From Flavobacterium coralii (GTDB taxonomy: Bacteria > Bacteroidota > Bacteroidia > Flavobacteriales > Flavobacteriaceae): DNA of 64,000 bases. The position numbers and the translations under genes are program-made. The stretch spans positions 372,001 through 436,000 of the forward strand of contig NZ_JAHDIU010000002.1 in the NCBI RefSeq assembly GCF_019891545.1, written 5' to 3'. The notes below the pieces were generated by a model. The model was given only the letters and a program-made list of their open reading frames with translations, searched no databases and had not been told where the DNA came from. Below, in pieces: positions 8,336 through 17,623 of this stretch; positions within the stretch are counted from its first letter, which is position 1, and every line of letters starts with the position of its first letter.

Positions 8336-8755
8336 ATGGAACTTTTATCATGCCCTAAATGCCATAATAACCATATTGTTAAGAGTGGAATTGTAAACCA
8401 GAAACAGCGTTACCTGTGCAAGAAATGCAATTACTATTTTACGGTAAATAAAATTGGTAAAAAAATAGATAACTACTATGTAACTAAGGCTTTACAGCTT
8501 TATCTTGAGGGCTTGAGTTACCGCGAAATTGAACGCATCATTGGTGTTAGCCATGTAACGGTGAGCAATTGGGTTAAGGAGTTCAGGGTTAAAAAGCCTT
8601 CACATGGCGATTATCATCCTACGTATAAGATTTTTAACCACCCCGAACTGATAGAATATCTTAAAAATAAAAACCAGCTTAGCGGTGCAGGCATGATTAT
8701 TACTGAGCTGGGAGATAAGTTTATGCTTATAAAATGGGAGCGCTTTAAAGATTAA
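8336..8755 (+). CDS. IS1 InsA-like zinc-ribbon and HTH DNA-binding protein
   Basis: A 139-residue protein beginning with a zinc ribbon (C6-x2-C9 and C28-x2-C31, with the IVKSG and QRYLCKKC pattern of IS1/IS1595 transposase N-termini). A helix-turn-helix follows (LEGLSYREIERIIGVSHVTV, about 60-80). The tail of roughly 50 residues is not a DDE nuclease, no second transposase frame follows, and I see no terminal inverted repeats, so this is probably a domesticated DNA-binding protein and not an active insertion sequence. It lies just upstream of, and in line with, the porin and acetate-symporter genes, so a role in regulating them is a fair guess. The ATG was chosen over the upstream TTG because of the promoter box. 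Confidence 0.7.
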   Translation: MELLSCPKCHNNHIVKSGIVNQKQRYLCKKCNYYFTVNKIGKKIDNYYVTKALQLYLEGLSYREIERIIGVSHVTVSNWVKEFRVKKPSHGDYHPTYKIFNHPELIEYLKNKNQLSGAGMIITELGDKFMLIKWERFKD

Positions 8756-8860
8756 CTATATCTCTTTACAAATATATATACCACATTAGCAACAGGTCGT
8801 TTCATTTTTAGAATTTGGCTGTACCGAAAACGTTTTTTTAACCACAAAAACAACCAGATT

Positions 8861-10237
8861 ATGAAACGACTTTACCTTATTGCCGGTTTGGTGCTTGCTT
8901 CAGTTGCAGGTTACTCGCAAGGCTCGCCGGAGTATGGAGGTGGCCTCAAGTTTAACCTTGACACTACCGGCACAAAGTACATGCGGGTAATTGCATGGAA
9001 CCAGATATGGTTTAAGAGCACAGAGTTTAACCCCGGAACCATGGTTAACGGCGAAGAAGCCACCAGCAGTACCGATATTGGTAACAGGAGGCTTCGCTTT
9101 TTGCTTTATGCACAGGTTAGCCCCCGCTATTTAATCTTAACCCATTTTGGTATTAATAACCAGACTTTCACTAATGGCGGAGCGGTAAGCTCTACAGGTA
9201 CGGGCGGCTATGGTGCAGGCAAAAAGCCCGGGCTGTTTTTTCATGATGCCTGGAACGAGTATGCTCTAGTGCTCCCGCAGGCCGATAAAAAGTTCAGCCT
9301 TACGCTTGGTGGCGGACTTCATTATTACATGGGGCTTTCGCGTATGACAATGGCTTCCACACTTAATTTTCTTACGCTTGATGCCCCGATTTTTAACTGG
9401 CCTTTAATTGAGAACTCAGACCAGTTTGCAAGGCAGATGGGCTTTTTTGCTAAAGGCAAGGCAGGCAAGTTTGAATACAGGTTATCTTACAACAAACCTT
9501 TTGCTACCAATGTTGCCCCGGTTGATGTGCCTACGGCAGATGCAGCGGTTGCGGTAGATAATAACGGCAATACCAAATGGAGCAAAGCCGGTTATGTAGA
9601 ATACCAGTTTTTAGACCAGGAATCTAACTTTTTGCCTTATAAAGTGGGTACTTACCTCGGCACTAAAAAAGTATTTAATATTGGTGCGGGTTTTTATAAT
9701 GCTCCCGAAAGCACAAAAACATCTGTAGGCGGCGAAATAGAAAAGCATGATATGAACCTTTTTGCAGCCGATGTTTTTGCCGACCTTCCTGTGGGCAGCC
9801 CCGAAAAGAAAATGGCTTTAACAGCATACAGCGTTTTCTACAACTACGATTTTGGCCCTAATTACATCAGGAACATCGGTATTATGAATGTTGGTGTACC
9901 AAACCCTGACTTTGCAGGAGCAACAGCAATTGCTGGTGCAGGAAGTAACCAGCCGCTTATTGGTACAGGTAATATCTGGTACACACAGGCAGGCTTCCTG
10001 CTGCCGTCTGCAGCCGAAAAGCCAATGGTGCGCATACAGCCTTTTGGTGCCTTTACTTACAAAAACTTTGAGGCTCTCGAAAAATCGAGCACACAGTTTG
10101 ATGTGGGCGCTAACTTCTTTATAAACGGCCACCATGCTAAAATTACCACACAATACTCTACAAGGCCGGTTTATACCGCATTAGATGATGTTTCATCTAA
10201 AGGCGAGTTTATTATGCAGCTACAAATCTATTTATAA
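8861..10237 (+). CDS. outer-membrane beta-barrel porin
   Basis: A 458-residue protein with a signal peptide (MKRLYLIAGLVLASVAGYSQ, cleavage about residue 20). The rest shows alternating aromatic and polar residues, many Gly and Asn, and ends in QLQIYL with a terminal hydrophobic residue, as expected for an outer-membrane barrel. It leads a rightward run of genes for uptake and activation of short-chain acids and so may admit acetate or similar anions through the outer membrane. That role is inferred from the neighbours only. The start is supported by the signal peptide. Confidence 0.75.
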   Translation: MKRLYLIAGLVLASVAGYSQGSPEYGGGLKFNLDTTGTKYMRVIAWNQIWFKSTEFNPGTMVNGEEATSSTDIGNRRLRFLLYAQVSPRYLILTHFGINNQTFTNGGAVSSTGTGGYGAGKKPGLFFHDAWNEYALVLPQADKKFSLTLGGGLHYYMGLSRMTMASTLNFLTLDAPIFNWPLIENSDQFARQMGFFAKGKAGKFEYRLSYNKPFATNVAPVDVPTADAAVAVDNNGNTKWSKAGYVEYQFLDQESNFLPYKVGTYLGTKKVFNIGAGFYNAPESTKTSVGGEIEKHDMNLFAADVFADLPVGSPEKKMALTAYSVFYNYDFGPNYIRNIGIMNVGVPNPDFAGATAIAGAGSNQPLIGTGNIWYTQAGFLLPSAAEKPMVRIQPFGAFTYKNFEALEKSSTQFDVGANFFINGHHAKITTQYSTRPVYTALDDVSSKGEFIMQLQIYL

Positions 10238-10256
10238 AACACAAATACTTTCGGTT

Positions 10257-10514
10257 ATGGAAAAACAACAAAAAGCAACGGCGTACTGGCGGGAAAACCT
10301 TAAGTACCTGTTTATACTGCTGCTGATATGGTTTATAGTATCATATGGTGCAGGCATATTGTTTAAAGATGCACTAAACAGTATTAAGCTGGGCGGTTTC
10401 CCTCTGGGGTTCTGGTTTGCGCAGCAGGGTTCTATCTACGTGTTTGTTATCCTGATTTTTGTATATGTAAGGCTTATGAATAAGCTCGACAAAAAATATG
10501 GATACAACGATTAA
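10257..10514 (+). CDS. DUF4212 small symporter subunit
   Basis: An 85-residue protein with two membrane segments (about 16-38 and 51-72), the YWRENLKYLFILLLIWF start and the FWFAQQGSIYVFV motif of DUF4212, which accompanies sodium:solute symporters of the acetate-permease type. It lies 27 bases before the symporter gene, the arrangement found widely. The frame opens further upstream inside the porin gene, but the ATG at 10257 gives the conserved N-terminus and begins after the porin stop. Confidence 0.88.
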   Translation: MEKQQKATAYWRENLKYLFILLLIWFIVSYGAGILFKDALNSIKLGGFPLGFWFAQQGSIYVFVILIFVYVRLMNKLDKKYGYND

Positions 10515-10541
10515 TTCTACTAACATTTAAAGATTTACAAA

Positions 10542-12299
10542 ATGGATGTTCAAACCTGGACTTATATAATTGTAGGGGCATCTTTTGCACTCTACATTGG
10601 AATCGCCATATGGTCTCGTGCCGGTTCTACTAAAGAATTTTATGTTGCAGGCGGCGGTGTATCGCCCCTTGCAAATGGTATGGCTACAGCAGCCGACTGG
10701 ATGAGCGCCGCATCTTTTATATCAATGGCGGGGATTATTTCATTTGCCGGATATGACGGTGCTACTTACTTAATGGGATGGACAGGGGGCTATGTACTGC
10801 TGGCATTGCTTTTGGCACCTTACTTAAGGAAGTTCGGAAAATTTACGGTGCCTGATTTTATAGGCGACCGTTATTACTCTAAAACAGCACGTTCGGTTGC
10901 GGTCATATGTGCACTTATTGTATCATTTACCTATGTAGCGGGGCAAATGAGGGGAGTAGGAGTGGTGTTTTCAAGATTTTTGGAAGTTGATATTAATACA
11001 GGTGTAATCATCGGTATGATCATAGTATTGTTTTATGCCGTATTAGGAGGCATGAAAGGAATTACCTATACCCAGGTGGCCCAATACTGCGTGCTGATAT
11101 TTGCTTTTATGGTACCAGCTATATTCATATCAATTCAAATGACAGGCAACCCAGTGCCACAGCTAGGTATGGGTGGTACAGTGGCTGATGGTTCAGGAAC
11201 CTATCTTCTGGATAAACTGAACGGTCTATCTACAGAACTTGGTTTCAGCGAATATACCGATGGTTCTAAATCGCTTACAGATGTATTTGCCATAACCCTT
11301 GCCCTTATGGTGGGCACGGCAGGTTTACCGCACGTAATTGTGCGTTTCTTTACAGTGAAGAAAGTAAAAGATGCCCGTAAATCGGCTGGTTTAGCGTTGC
11401 TTTTCATTGCCATACTTTATACTACCGCACCTGCTGTTGCTGTATTTGCACGTACAAACTTAATTGAAACAGTTAGCGATAAAGAATATGCCACCATGCC
11501 TGCATGGTTTAAGAACTGGGAAAAGACAGGGCTTCTAAAATATGAAGACAAGAACCAGGACGGAAAAATTCAGTACTACAATGAAAAGTCTAAAAATGAG
11601 GAATTTTTAGCTGCCGCGGAAGAGAAAGGACTAAAGGGGAATGAACTGACTATTGATAATGATATCATGGTGCTTGCTAACCCCGAGATTGCACAGCTGC
11701 CAAACTGGGTTATTGCGCTTGTGGCTGCCGGTGGGCTTGCCGCTGCACTTTCTACTGCTGCCGGCTTACTGTTGGTAATATCATCTTCAGTATCGCACGA
11801 CCTTATCAAAAAAATGGTAAAACCGGATATTTCTGAAAAAGGAGAGCTTATAGCTGCACGCCTTTCGGCAGTTGTAGCGGTTTGCATTGCCGGATACTTT
11901 GGTATTAACCCTCCGGGCTTTGTTGCTGCCGTTGTAGCGCTTGCATTCGGGCTTGCAGCCGCTTCGTTCTTCCCGGCTATCATACTGGGTATCTTTTATA
12001 AACGAATGAATAAAGAAGGCGCAGTTGGCGGTATGGTAGTTGGGCTTGCACTAATGCTTTTTTACATGCTTAAGTTTAAATTTGGTATATTTGATGGAGG
12101 CCAGGAGGCTGTAGAAAGCCTGAAACCAGACTGGTGGTTTGGTATATCTCCCGAAGGGTTTGGTACTATAGCCATGATAGTAAACTTTGCCGTAGCTATA
12201 ATAATAAACCAGTTTACGCCACCGCCACCGCAGGATGTACAGGAAATTGTAGAAAACATAAGGATACCTTCGGGTGCCGGAGAAGCAGTAGATCATTAA
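10542..12299 (+). CDS. sodium:solute symporter, acetate/short-chain-acid type (ActP/MctP-like)
   Basis: A 585-residue member of the sodium:solute symporter (SLC5) family. The N-terminus carries the conserved EFYVAGGGVSPLANGMATAADWMSAASF, split here as EFYVAGGG then ADWMSAASF, typical of the ActP-like branch. About 13 membrane segments are visible, with an extra hydrophilic loop at about 315-375 (acidic and charged, KNQDGKIQYYNEKS), seen in the VC2705-like subgroup. With DUF4212 directly upstream and acyl-CoA synthetases downstream, it probably imports acetate, propionate or related acids with sodium. Exact substrate unknown. Confidence 0.9.
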   Translation: MDVQTWTYIIVGASFALYIGIAIWSRAGSTKEFYVAGGGVSPLANGMATAADWMSAASFISMAGIISFAGYDGATYLMGWTGGYVLLALLLAPYLRKFGKFTVPDFIGDRYYSKTARSVAVICALIVSFTYVAGQMRGVGVVFSRFLEVDINTGVIIGMIIVLFYAVLGGMKGITYTQVAQYCVLIFAFMVPAIFISIQMTGNPVPQLGMGGTVADGSGTYLLDKLNGLSTELGFSEYTDGSKSLTDVFAITLALMVGTAGLPHVIVRFFTVKKVKDARKSAGLALLFIAILYTTAPAVAVFARTNLIETVSDKEYATMPAWFKNWEKTGLLKYEDKNQDGKIQYYNEKSKNEEFLAAAEEKGLKGNELTIDNDIMVLANPEIAQLPNWVIALVAAGGLAAALSTAAGLLLVISSSVSHDLIKKMVKPDISEKGELIAARLSAVVAVCIAGYFGINPPGFVAAVVALAFGLAAASFFPAIILGIFYKRMNKEGAVGGMVVGLALMLFYMLKFKFGIFDGGQEAVESLKPDWWFGISPEGFGTIAMIVNFAVAIIINQFTPPPPQDVQEIVENIRIPSGAGEAVDH

Positions 12300-12306
12300 T
12301 AAAAGT

Positions 12307-12339
12307 ATTCCCTGCCTGTTTAAGATTCAGGCAGGGAAT
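12307..12339 (+). terminator. perfect stem-loop between symporter and kinase genes
   Basis: A 12-bp perfect stem (ATTCCCTGCCTG and CAGGCAGGGAAT) with a 9-base loop, just after the symporter stop. No T-run follows on the + strand, so it may be a weak terminator, an attenuator or an mRNA-stabilising structure that makes the symporter more abundant than the downstream sensor. Confidence 0.6.
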
Positions 12340-12353
12340 TATTACTACAACAG

Positions 12354-12548
12354 ATGAAAAAACGCCATCAGCAAAAGCTAATTATACTCTCCGTTGGGCT
12401 GCTGCTCGCCTTCAATATGCCGTTGCTGTTGCTTTTTGACAGCAGCAAGGCGATTCTGGGGTTGCCGCTTATTTATGTATACATCTTTTCAGTGTGGCTT
12501 TTATCGATATTGGTATCACTTTTTGTTTTCATGAGGTACTATGAGTAG
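12354..12548 (+). CDS. small two-TM protein preceding the sensor kinase
   Basis: A 64-residue protein with two hydrophobic segments (about 9-28 and 35-59) and a basic N-terminus. It resembles the small DUF3311-like partners found next to sodium:solute symporters. Its last codons overlap the start of the symporter-kinase gene by 8 bases (ATGAGTAG), so translation is coupled. It may be an accessory subunit of the SLC5 domain of that kinase, in parallel with DUF4212 next to the true transporter. Confidence 0.7.
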   Translation: MKKRHQQKLIILSVGLLLAFNMPLLLLFDSSKAILGLPLIYVYIFSVWLLSILVSLFVFMRYYE

Positions 12549-15228
12549 TGCGGTATTACTTATTATTTTAAGCGGCTACCTTGCACTGCTTTTTTTTGTG
12601 GCACACTGGGCAGAAAAAAAAGGCAATATAAGGTGGACGAACAACCCGTATGTGTACTCGCTGTCACTTGCTGTATATTGCAGCGCATGGACGTACTATG
12701 GCAGTATAGGGCTTGCCGCCAACAGCGGGCTGGGCTACCTGCCGGTATATGTTGGGCCGGTTATTATAATACCCGCATGGATAATCCTGTTACGGAAGGT
12801 TATCCGTATTTCGCGTATTAATAAAATATCAAGCATTGCCGACTTTATTTCACTGCGTTACGGTAACAGCCGCTTTTTAGGTGCATTGGTAACGCTGATT
12901 GTACTTTTTGGAGTATTACCATATATAGCCCTTCAGTTAAAGGCAATATCAGAAACATTTCATGTTGTTACCAACACCACAGAAAGCACCAATTTTATTT
13001 ATGACACAACTACTTATGTAGCCATAGCGCTTGCTCTTTTTGCATCCTATTACGGCACACGCTATGTAGATGCATCCCAAAAAAGAAAAGGAATTGTTAC
13101 AGCGGTAGCAATGGAGTCGGTATTAAAGCTGTTCTTTTTCCTGCTGCTGGGGCTTTATGTAACATTTTATGTTTTTGATGGCTTTGATGACATTACCCAA
13201 AAAGCTGCACAGCTTGAAGGTTATGCCCAAAAAAATACAGTCGGTGGGATACCCGAAGCAATAAACTGGTTCTTTTTATGCCTGCTTTCGCTGTTTGCTA
13301 TTTTCCTGCTGCCGAGACAGTTCCAGATGAGTGTTATAGAAAACAACAGGGAGCACCACTTAAAGACGGCTATATGGCTATTTCCGCTTTACCTGTTGCT
13401 GTTTAACCTGTTTGTGTATCCTATAGCATGGGGAGGCAATATACTTTTTGAAGGGCAGGGGGTAAACCCTGATACTTATTCATTGATGATTCCGAGGATT
13501 ATGGGTAACCCTGTTGTAACAGTATTAGTATTCTTAGGGGGCTTTTCTGCGGCTATATCTATGATAGTGGTATCATCAATAAGCCTTTCTACCATGTTGA
13601 GTAACAACATTCTGATACCTTACGGTTTTTTAGGAGCATTGCAAAGCAGCGATGAGGAAACGAACAGTAAACGGATTGTAAACATTCGTAAAATAGGTAT
13701 TTTCAGCCTTGTAATAGCTTCTTATATAATTTATAAAGGGCTTGTACTCGATTATAACCTTGTATCGATAGGCCTGGTTGCTTTTGTGGTAATAGCGCAG
13801 CTTGCACCTTCTTTTTTTGGTGCCATACTATGGAGGCGCGGTTCGCGCAACGGTGCTGTTGCAGGTATCACTGGCGGGTTTCTGGTATGTACCTATACGC
13901 TACTGGTACCTTATGCTACGGGCGTTGCAAAAATGGGAGGCAGCATCATTACCGAAGGCCCTCTTGGTGTTACCCTGCTAAAGCCGTTTTCATTGTTCGG
14001 GCTGGATTATTTAACGCCCGTTCCGCACGCGCTGTTTTGGAGCCTGCTTGTAAATATTTTCCTTTACATGGCTGTTTCTGTGAGCTTTAAAGGCAACTAC
14101 AGGGAAAGGAACTATGCAGAAATGTTTGTGGATATAGATCGCTACATCAATATGCACGAAAAGGCTTTTATCTGGAAAGGTACTGCCTATACAAGTGATA
14201 TAGAGAAGGTGCTGAAAAGGTTTTTAGGGGAGGAGCGTACCAAAAGGGCAATGAATATTTTTAACCTGAAGTATAATGTTGACAAAGACCAGGAGCTTGC
14301 CGATGCCCGCCTTGTAAAGTTTGCCGAGAACCTGCTGACGGGGCATATTGGTACCGCATCTGCAAAAATACTGATAGCCAGTGTTGTTAAGGAAGAGAAA
14401 ATAACCCTGCCCGAAGTTTTAAAAATACTGGAAGAGAGTAAGGAAAATATCATTATTAACAAAAAGCTTACAGAAACGTCTAATGAGTTGCAGAAAATAA
14501 CAGCACAGCTAAAGGAAGCCAATGAAAAACTGTTGTGGAAAGACAGGCAGAAGGATGAGTTCCTCGATACGGTAACCCACGAGCTGAGAACCCCTATAAC
14601 AGCTATAAGGGCGGCAAGCGAAATTTTACATGATGACGACGAAATTCCGGAAGAGCTTAAAAAGCAGTTCCTTCAGAATATAATAACAGAGTCAGACAGG
14701 CTTAACAGGCTTATTAGCCTGATATTAGACCTTGAAAAATTTGAAACAGGCAGGCAGGATATAAATCTATCACAAAATGATTTAGAACATACGGTAAATA
14801 AAGCATTAGAACCGTTGCAGCAGCTTATTGCCAATAAGAACATTCATGTAGTTCTTAATACTTCAGGAAGCACAGAGGCGTGTTATGATGAGGACAGGAT
14901 AGTACAGGTAGTAACCAACCTGCTGGCAAATGCTATAAAGTTCTGCCCTGAGCAAAACGGGGTTATCAAGATAGCAATAAAAGGTAACAAAGATATACTG
15001 ACAACTACCGTAGAAGATAATGGTAAAGGGATAGCGCCTGCTGATACCGAGCTGATTTTTGATAAGTTTTATCAGTCTAATAACCAAAATATAAAAAAGC
15101 CTGTCGGCAGCGGTCTCGGCTTGGCCATAAGCAGGCAGATTATAGAGCGGCACAACGGTAAAATATGGGCAGAAAATGCAGAAGGCAGCGGTGCAAGGCT
15201 TATATTTACATTACCTAAAAATTTATAA
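12541..15228 (+). CDS. SLC5 symporter-domain sensor histidine kinase (CbrA-like)
   Basis: An 895-residue fusion. Residues 1-520 form a sodium:solute symporter-like membrane domain of about 13 segments. After a linker and a coiled coil (about 640-670) come the HisKA dimerisation domain with phospho-acceptor H680 in THELRTPI and a HATPase domain with the N box (LLANAIKFC), DNGKGIAP and GSGLGLAIS. Such fusions are known from CbrA and relatives, where the transporter domain may sense or carry a solute. The receiver protein encoded 8 bases downstream is its likely partner. The location between the acetate-type symporter and the two acyl-CoA synthetases suggests it senses a short-chain acid. Confidence 0.9.
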   Translation: MSSAVLLIILSGYLALLFFVAHWAEKKGNIRWTNNPYVYSLSLAVYCSAWTYYGSIGLAANSGLGYLPVYVGPVIIIPAWIILLRKVIRISRINKISSIADFISLRYGNSRFLGALVTLIVLFGVLPYIALQLKAISETFHVVTNTTESTNFIYDTTTYVAIALALFASYYGTRYVDASQKRKGIVTAVAMESVLKLFFFLLLGLYVTFYVFDGFDDITQKAAQLEGYAQKNTVGGIPEAINWFFLCLLSLFAIFLLPRQFQMSVIENNREHHLKTAIWLFPLYLLLFNLFVYPIAWGGNILFEGQGVNPDTYSLMIPRIMGNPVVTVLVFLGGFSAAISMIVVSSISLSTMLSNNILIPYGFLGALQSSDEETNSKRIVNIRKIGIFSLVIASYIIYKGLVLDYNLVSIGLVAFVVIAQLAPSFFGAILWRRGSRNGAVAGITGGFLVCTYTLLVPYATGVAKMGGSIITEGPLGVTLLKPFSLFGLDYLTPVPHALFWSLLVNIFLYMAVSVSFKGNYRERNYAEMFVDIDRYINMHEKAFIWKGTAYTSDIEKVLKRFLGEERTKRAMNIFNLKYNVDKDQELADARLVKFAENLLTGHIGTASAKILIASVVKEEKITLPEVLKILEESKENIIINKKLTETSNELQKITAQLKEANEKLLWKDRQKDEFLDTVTHELRTPITAIRAASEILHDDDEIPEELKKQFLQNIITESDRLNRLISLILDLEKFETGRQDINLSQNDLEHTVNKALEPLQQLIANKNIHVVLNTSGSTEACYDEDRIVQVVTNLLANAIKFCPEQNGVIKIAIKGNKDILTTTVEDNGKGIAPADTELIFDKFYQSNNQNIKKPVGSGLGLAISRQIIERHNGKIWAENAEGSGARLIFTLPKNL

Positions 15229-15236
15229 AAGCTGTT

Positions 15237-15599
15237 ATGAAAAAAATATTGATAGTAGATGACGAGCCAAACATTGTAATGTCTTTAGAATATACTTTCA
15301 AGAAAAACAATTTTGAGGTATTCATTGCACGCGACGGGCAGGAGGCGCTTGATATTTTAAAAAGCCACCTACCTGATGTAATAATACTGGATGTTATGAT
15401 GCCGCATGTGGATGGCTACGCAACACTGGAACAGATAAAAAAAGAGGAAAGGCTTAGTGGTTGCAGGGTAATTTTCCTTTCTGCAAAAAATAAGGAAAAT
15501 GATATAGAAAAAGGCCTTGCACTTGGTGCAGATCTTTACATGACTAAACCCTTTTCTATCAAAAAGCTGATTGAACAGGTAAACGAACTGATTACCTGA
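15237..15599 (+). CDS. single-domain response regulator (CheY-like)
   Basis: A 120-residue receiver domain without an output domain. The acidic pocket (D8, D9), phospho-acceptor D52 in ILDVMMP, and K104 in TKPF are all present. It follows the symporter-kinase by 8 bases and is surely its partner. With no DNA-binding domain it must act by protein contact or pass phosphate onward, so the output of the system is unknown. Confidence 0.9.
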   Translation: MKKILIVDDEPNIVMSLEYTFKKNNFEVFIARDGQEALDILKSHLPDVIILDVMMPHVDGYATLEQIKKEERLSGCRVIFLSAKNKENDIEKGLALGADLYMTKPFSIKKLIEQVNELIT

Positions 15600-15633
15600 A
15601 CCAGTACAAACAACAACAACAAAACCAACACAA

Positions 15634-17532
15634 ATGAACTATAATGAATTTTATAACAACAGCATAGCTGACCCTGCCGGTTTTTGGCAGGAACAGGCTA
15701 ATGCAATAGCATGGTTTAAAAAACCAACAGAAATACTTTCTGAAGATGATTCAGGTTACCCGCTGTGGTTTAAAGACGGCGAGCTGAACATGTGTTACCT
15801 TGCTGTAGACAAACATATAGAAGATGGGTATGGAGACGAAACCGCCCTTATATACGACTCGCCTGTAACACAAACAATAACCTACTACACCTATAATCAG
15901 GTGAAGGCAGAAGTAGCAAAACTTGCCGGAGCTATACTCTCACTTGGTTTTAGTAAGGGTGATACGGCAATAATATATATGCCCATGATACCACAAACTG
16001 CTTTCGCCATGCTGGCATGTGCAAGGCTTGGCATAACACATTCAGTAGTATTTGGTGGTTTTGCACCGCACGAGCTTGCAATACGTATAGACGATTGCAG
16101 GCCAAAACTTATCCTTACGGCTTCATCAGGAATAGAAGTAGATAAGCTGATTGCCTATAAACCACTTGTTGATGAAGCAATAGACCTTGCCGAACATAAA
16201 CCCGAAAAAGTAATAATTTTCAACAGGAAGCTGGGTGCTAAAATTCCTTTCAGGGAGTATGATGTAGACTATGAAACACTGGTTAATTCCTCTGCCGAAG
16301 CAGGATATGAAATTCTGAATTCCAACCATCCGCTTTATATTTTATACACCTCAGGAACTACAGGAAAACCAAAAGGAATTGTAAGAGATACAGGCGGTTA
16401 TGCCACGGCACTTAAATTTTCGATGAAATATGTTTATGATGTTGCGGAAGGCGAGGTATATTGGGCAGCATCAGACATGGGCTGGGCTGTAGGGCACAGC
16501 TACATATTGTATGGCCCAATGATAAACCGAAACCCTACAGTACTTTTTGAGGGTAAACCTATCCGCACACCCGATGCAGGTACTTTTTGGCGGGTAATAG
16601 AGCAGCATAAGGTGCAAACCATGTTTACCGCACCAACTGCGATAAGGGCAATTAAAAAAGAAGACCCGGAAGGGAAGCTGATAAAACAATATAACCTTCG
16701 CAGCCTTAAAAACCAGTTTCTTGCAGGTGAACGGTGTGATGTTTCTACACTGGATTGGTACAGGCAGCATATACCCATACCTGTGATAGACCACTGGTGG
16801 CAAACAGAGTCCGGCTGGCCTATGGTTGCCAACATGCTTGGTGTAGAGAAAATGTCGGTAAAACCGGGGTCTGCAACCGTTCCGGTATGTGGATATAACC
16901 TGAAAATATTTAATGAAAACGGAGAAGAGCTTGGCGCAAATGAAGAAGGTTATGTAGTGGTAAAGCTGCCATTGCCGCCAGGCAATATGCTTGGCCTTTG
17001 GGAAGATGAGGCGCGTTTTAAAGCGGGATATTTTACCAAATTTCCGGGATATTACCTTGCGGGTGACGGGGGCTATCGTGATGAGGACGGATATGTATAT
17101 ATTACAGGGCGTATAGATGATGTTATAAATGTGGCAGGGCACAGGCTCTCTACCGCAGAAATGGAAGAAGTTGTAGCATCTCACCCTGCGGTTGCTGAAT
17201 GTGCCGTAATTGGCGTTACCGATGAGCTGAAAGGGCAGGTGCCTATGGCACTGGTGGTGGTTAAGTCGGGTGTTGAGTATGAGCATTTTCAGCTTGAGTA
17301 TGAAATAGTGCAGCTTGTAAGAGGGCAGATAGGAGCTGTTGCCTCTATGAAAAATGTTATTGATGTGAAACGGATGCCTAAAACACGCTCAGGCAAAATA
17401 CTGCGCAAGCTGCTGCGCAGCCTCTTAGATGGTGCAGCATACCAGGTACCGTCAACAATAGATGATGAATCTATTATTGATGAAATACTTACGGATGTAA
17501 GCCGATACAGGTCGTCTAAGCATGAAGTATAG
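15634..17532 (+). CDS. propionate-CoA ligase-like acyl-CoA synthetase (PrpE type)
   Basis: A 632-residue acetyl-CoA-synthetase-family enzyme. The ATP loop reads YTSGTTGKPKG followed by IVRDTGGYA, the mark of the PrpE/ACSS3 branch and not of Acs. Further motifs are WWQTESGWP, the YYLAGDGG loop and the C-terminal PKTRSGKILR, whose Lys is the catalytic and usually acetylated residue. It would make propionyl-CoA (or another short acyl-CoA) with ATP. It lies between the regulator and acs genes, which fits a module for short-chain acid use. Confidence 0.85.
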   Translation: MNYNEFYNNSIADPAGFWQEQANAIAWFKKPTEILSEDDSGYPLWFKDGELNMCYLAVDKHIEDGYGDETALIYDSPVTQTITYYTYNQVKAEVAKLAGAILSLGFSKGDTAIIYMPMIPQTAFAMLACARLGITHSVVFGGFAPHELAIRIDDCRPKLILTASSGIEVDKLIAYKPLVDEAIDLAEHKPEKVIIFNRKLGAKIPFREYDVDYETLVNSSAEAGYEILNSNHPLYILYTSGTTGKPKGIVRDTGGYATALKFSMKYVYDVAEGEVYWAASDMGWAVGHSYILYGPMINRNPTVLFEGKPIRTPDAGTFWRVIEQHKVQTMFTAPTAIRAIKKEDPEGKLIKQYNLRSLKNQFLAGERCDVSTLDWYRQHIPIPVIDHWWQTESGWPMVANMLGVEKMSVKPGSATVPVCGYNLKIFNENGEELGANEEGYVVVKLPLPPGNMLGLWEDEARFKAGYFTKFPGYYLAGDGGYRDEDGYVYITGRIDDVINVAGHRLSTAEMEEVVASHPAVAECAVIGVTDELKGQVPMALVVVKSGVEYEHFQLEYEIVQLVRGQIGAVASMKNVIDVKRMPKTRSGKILRKLLRSLLDGAAYQVPSTIDDESIIDEILTDVSRYRSSKHEV

Positions 17533-17623
17533 TGTGTATAGTATTTTAGCATAAATATATAGGATATAATTTAATACATTGATATATTTACAATTCGTAG
17601 AAATTATCTAAATATTTTATAAG

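Noticed and set aside
8300-8755. Upstream TTG start for the zinc-ribbon/HTH protein
   Set aside because: The TTG overlaps the -7 promoter box, so it could not be within the transcript.
8336-8755. Active IS1-type insertion sequence
   Set aside because: No DDE-containing second frame, no terminal inverted repeats and no target-site duplication were seen.
16471-17286. Long antisense frame (271 codons) across the propionate-CoA ligase gene
   Set aside because: It is a shadow of the strongly conserved ligase frame and has no domain of its own.
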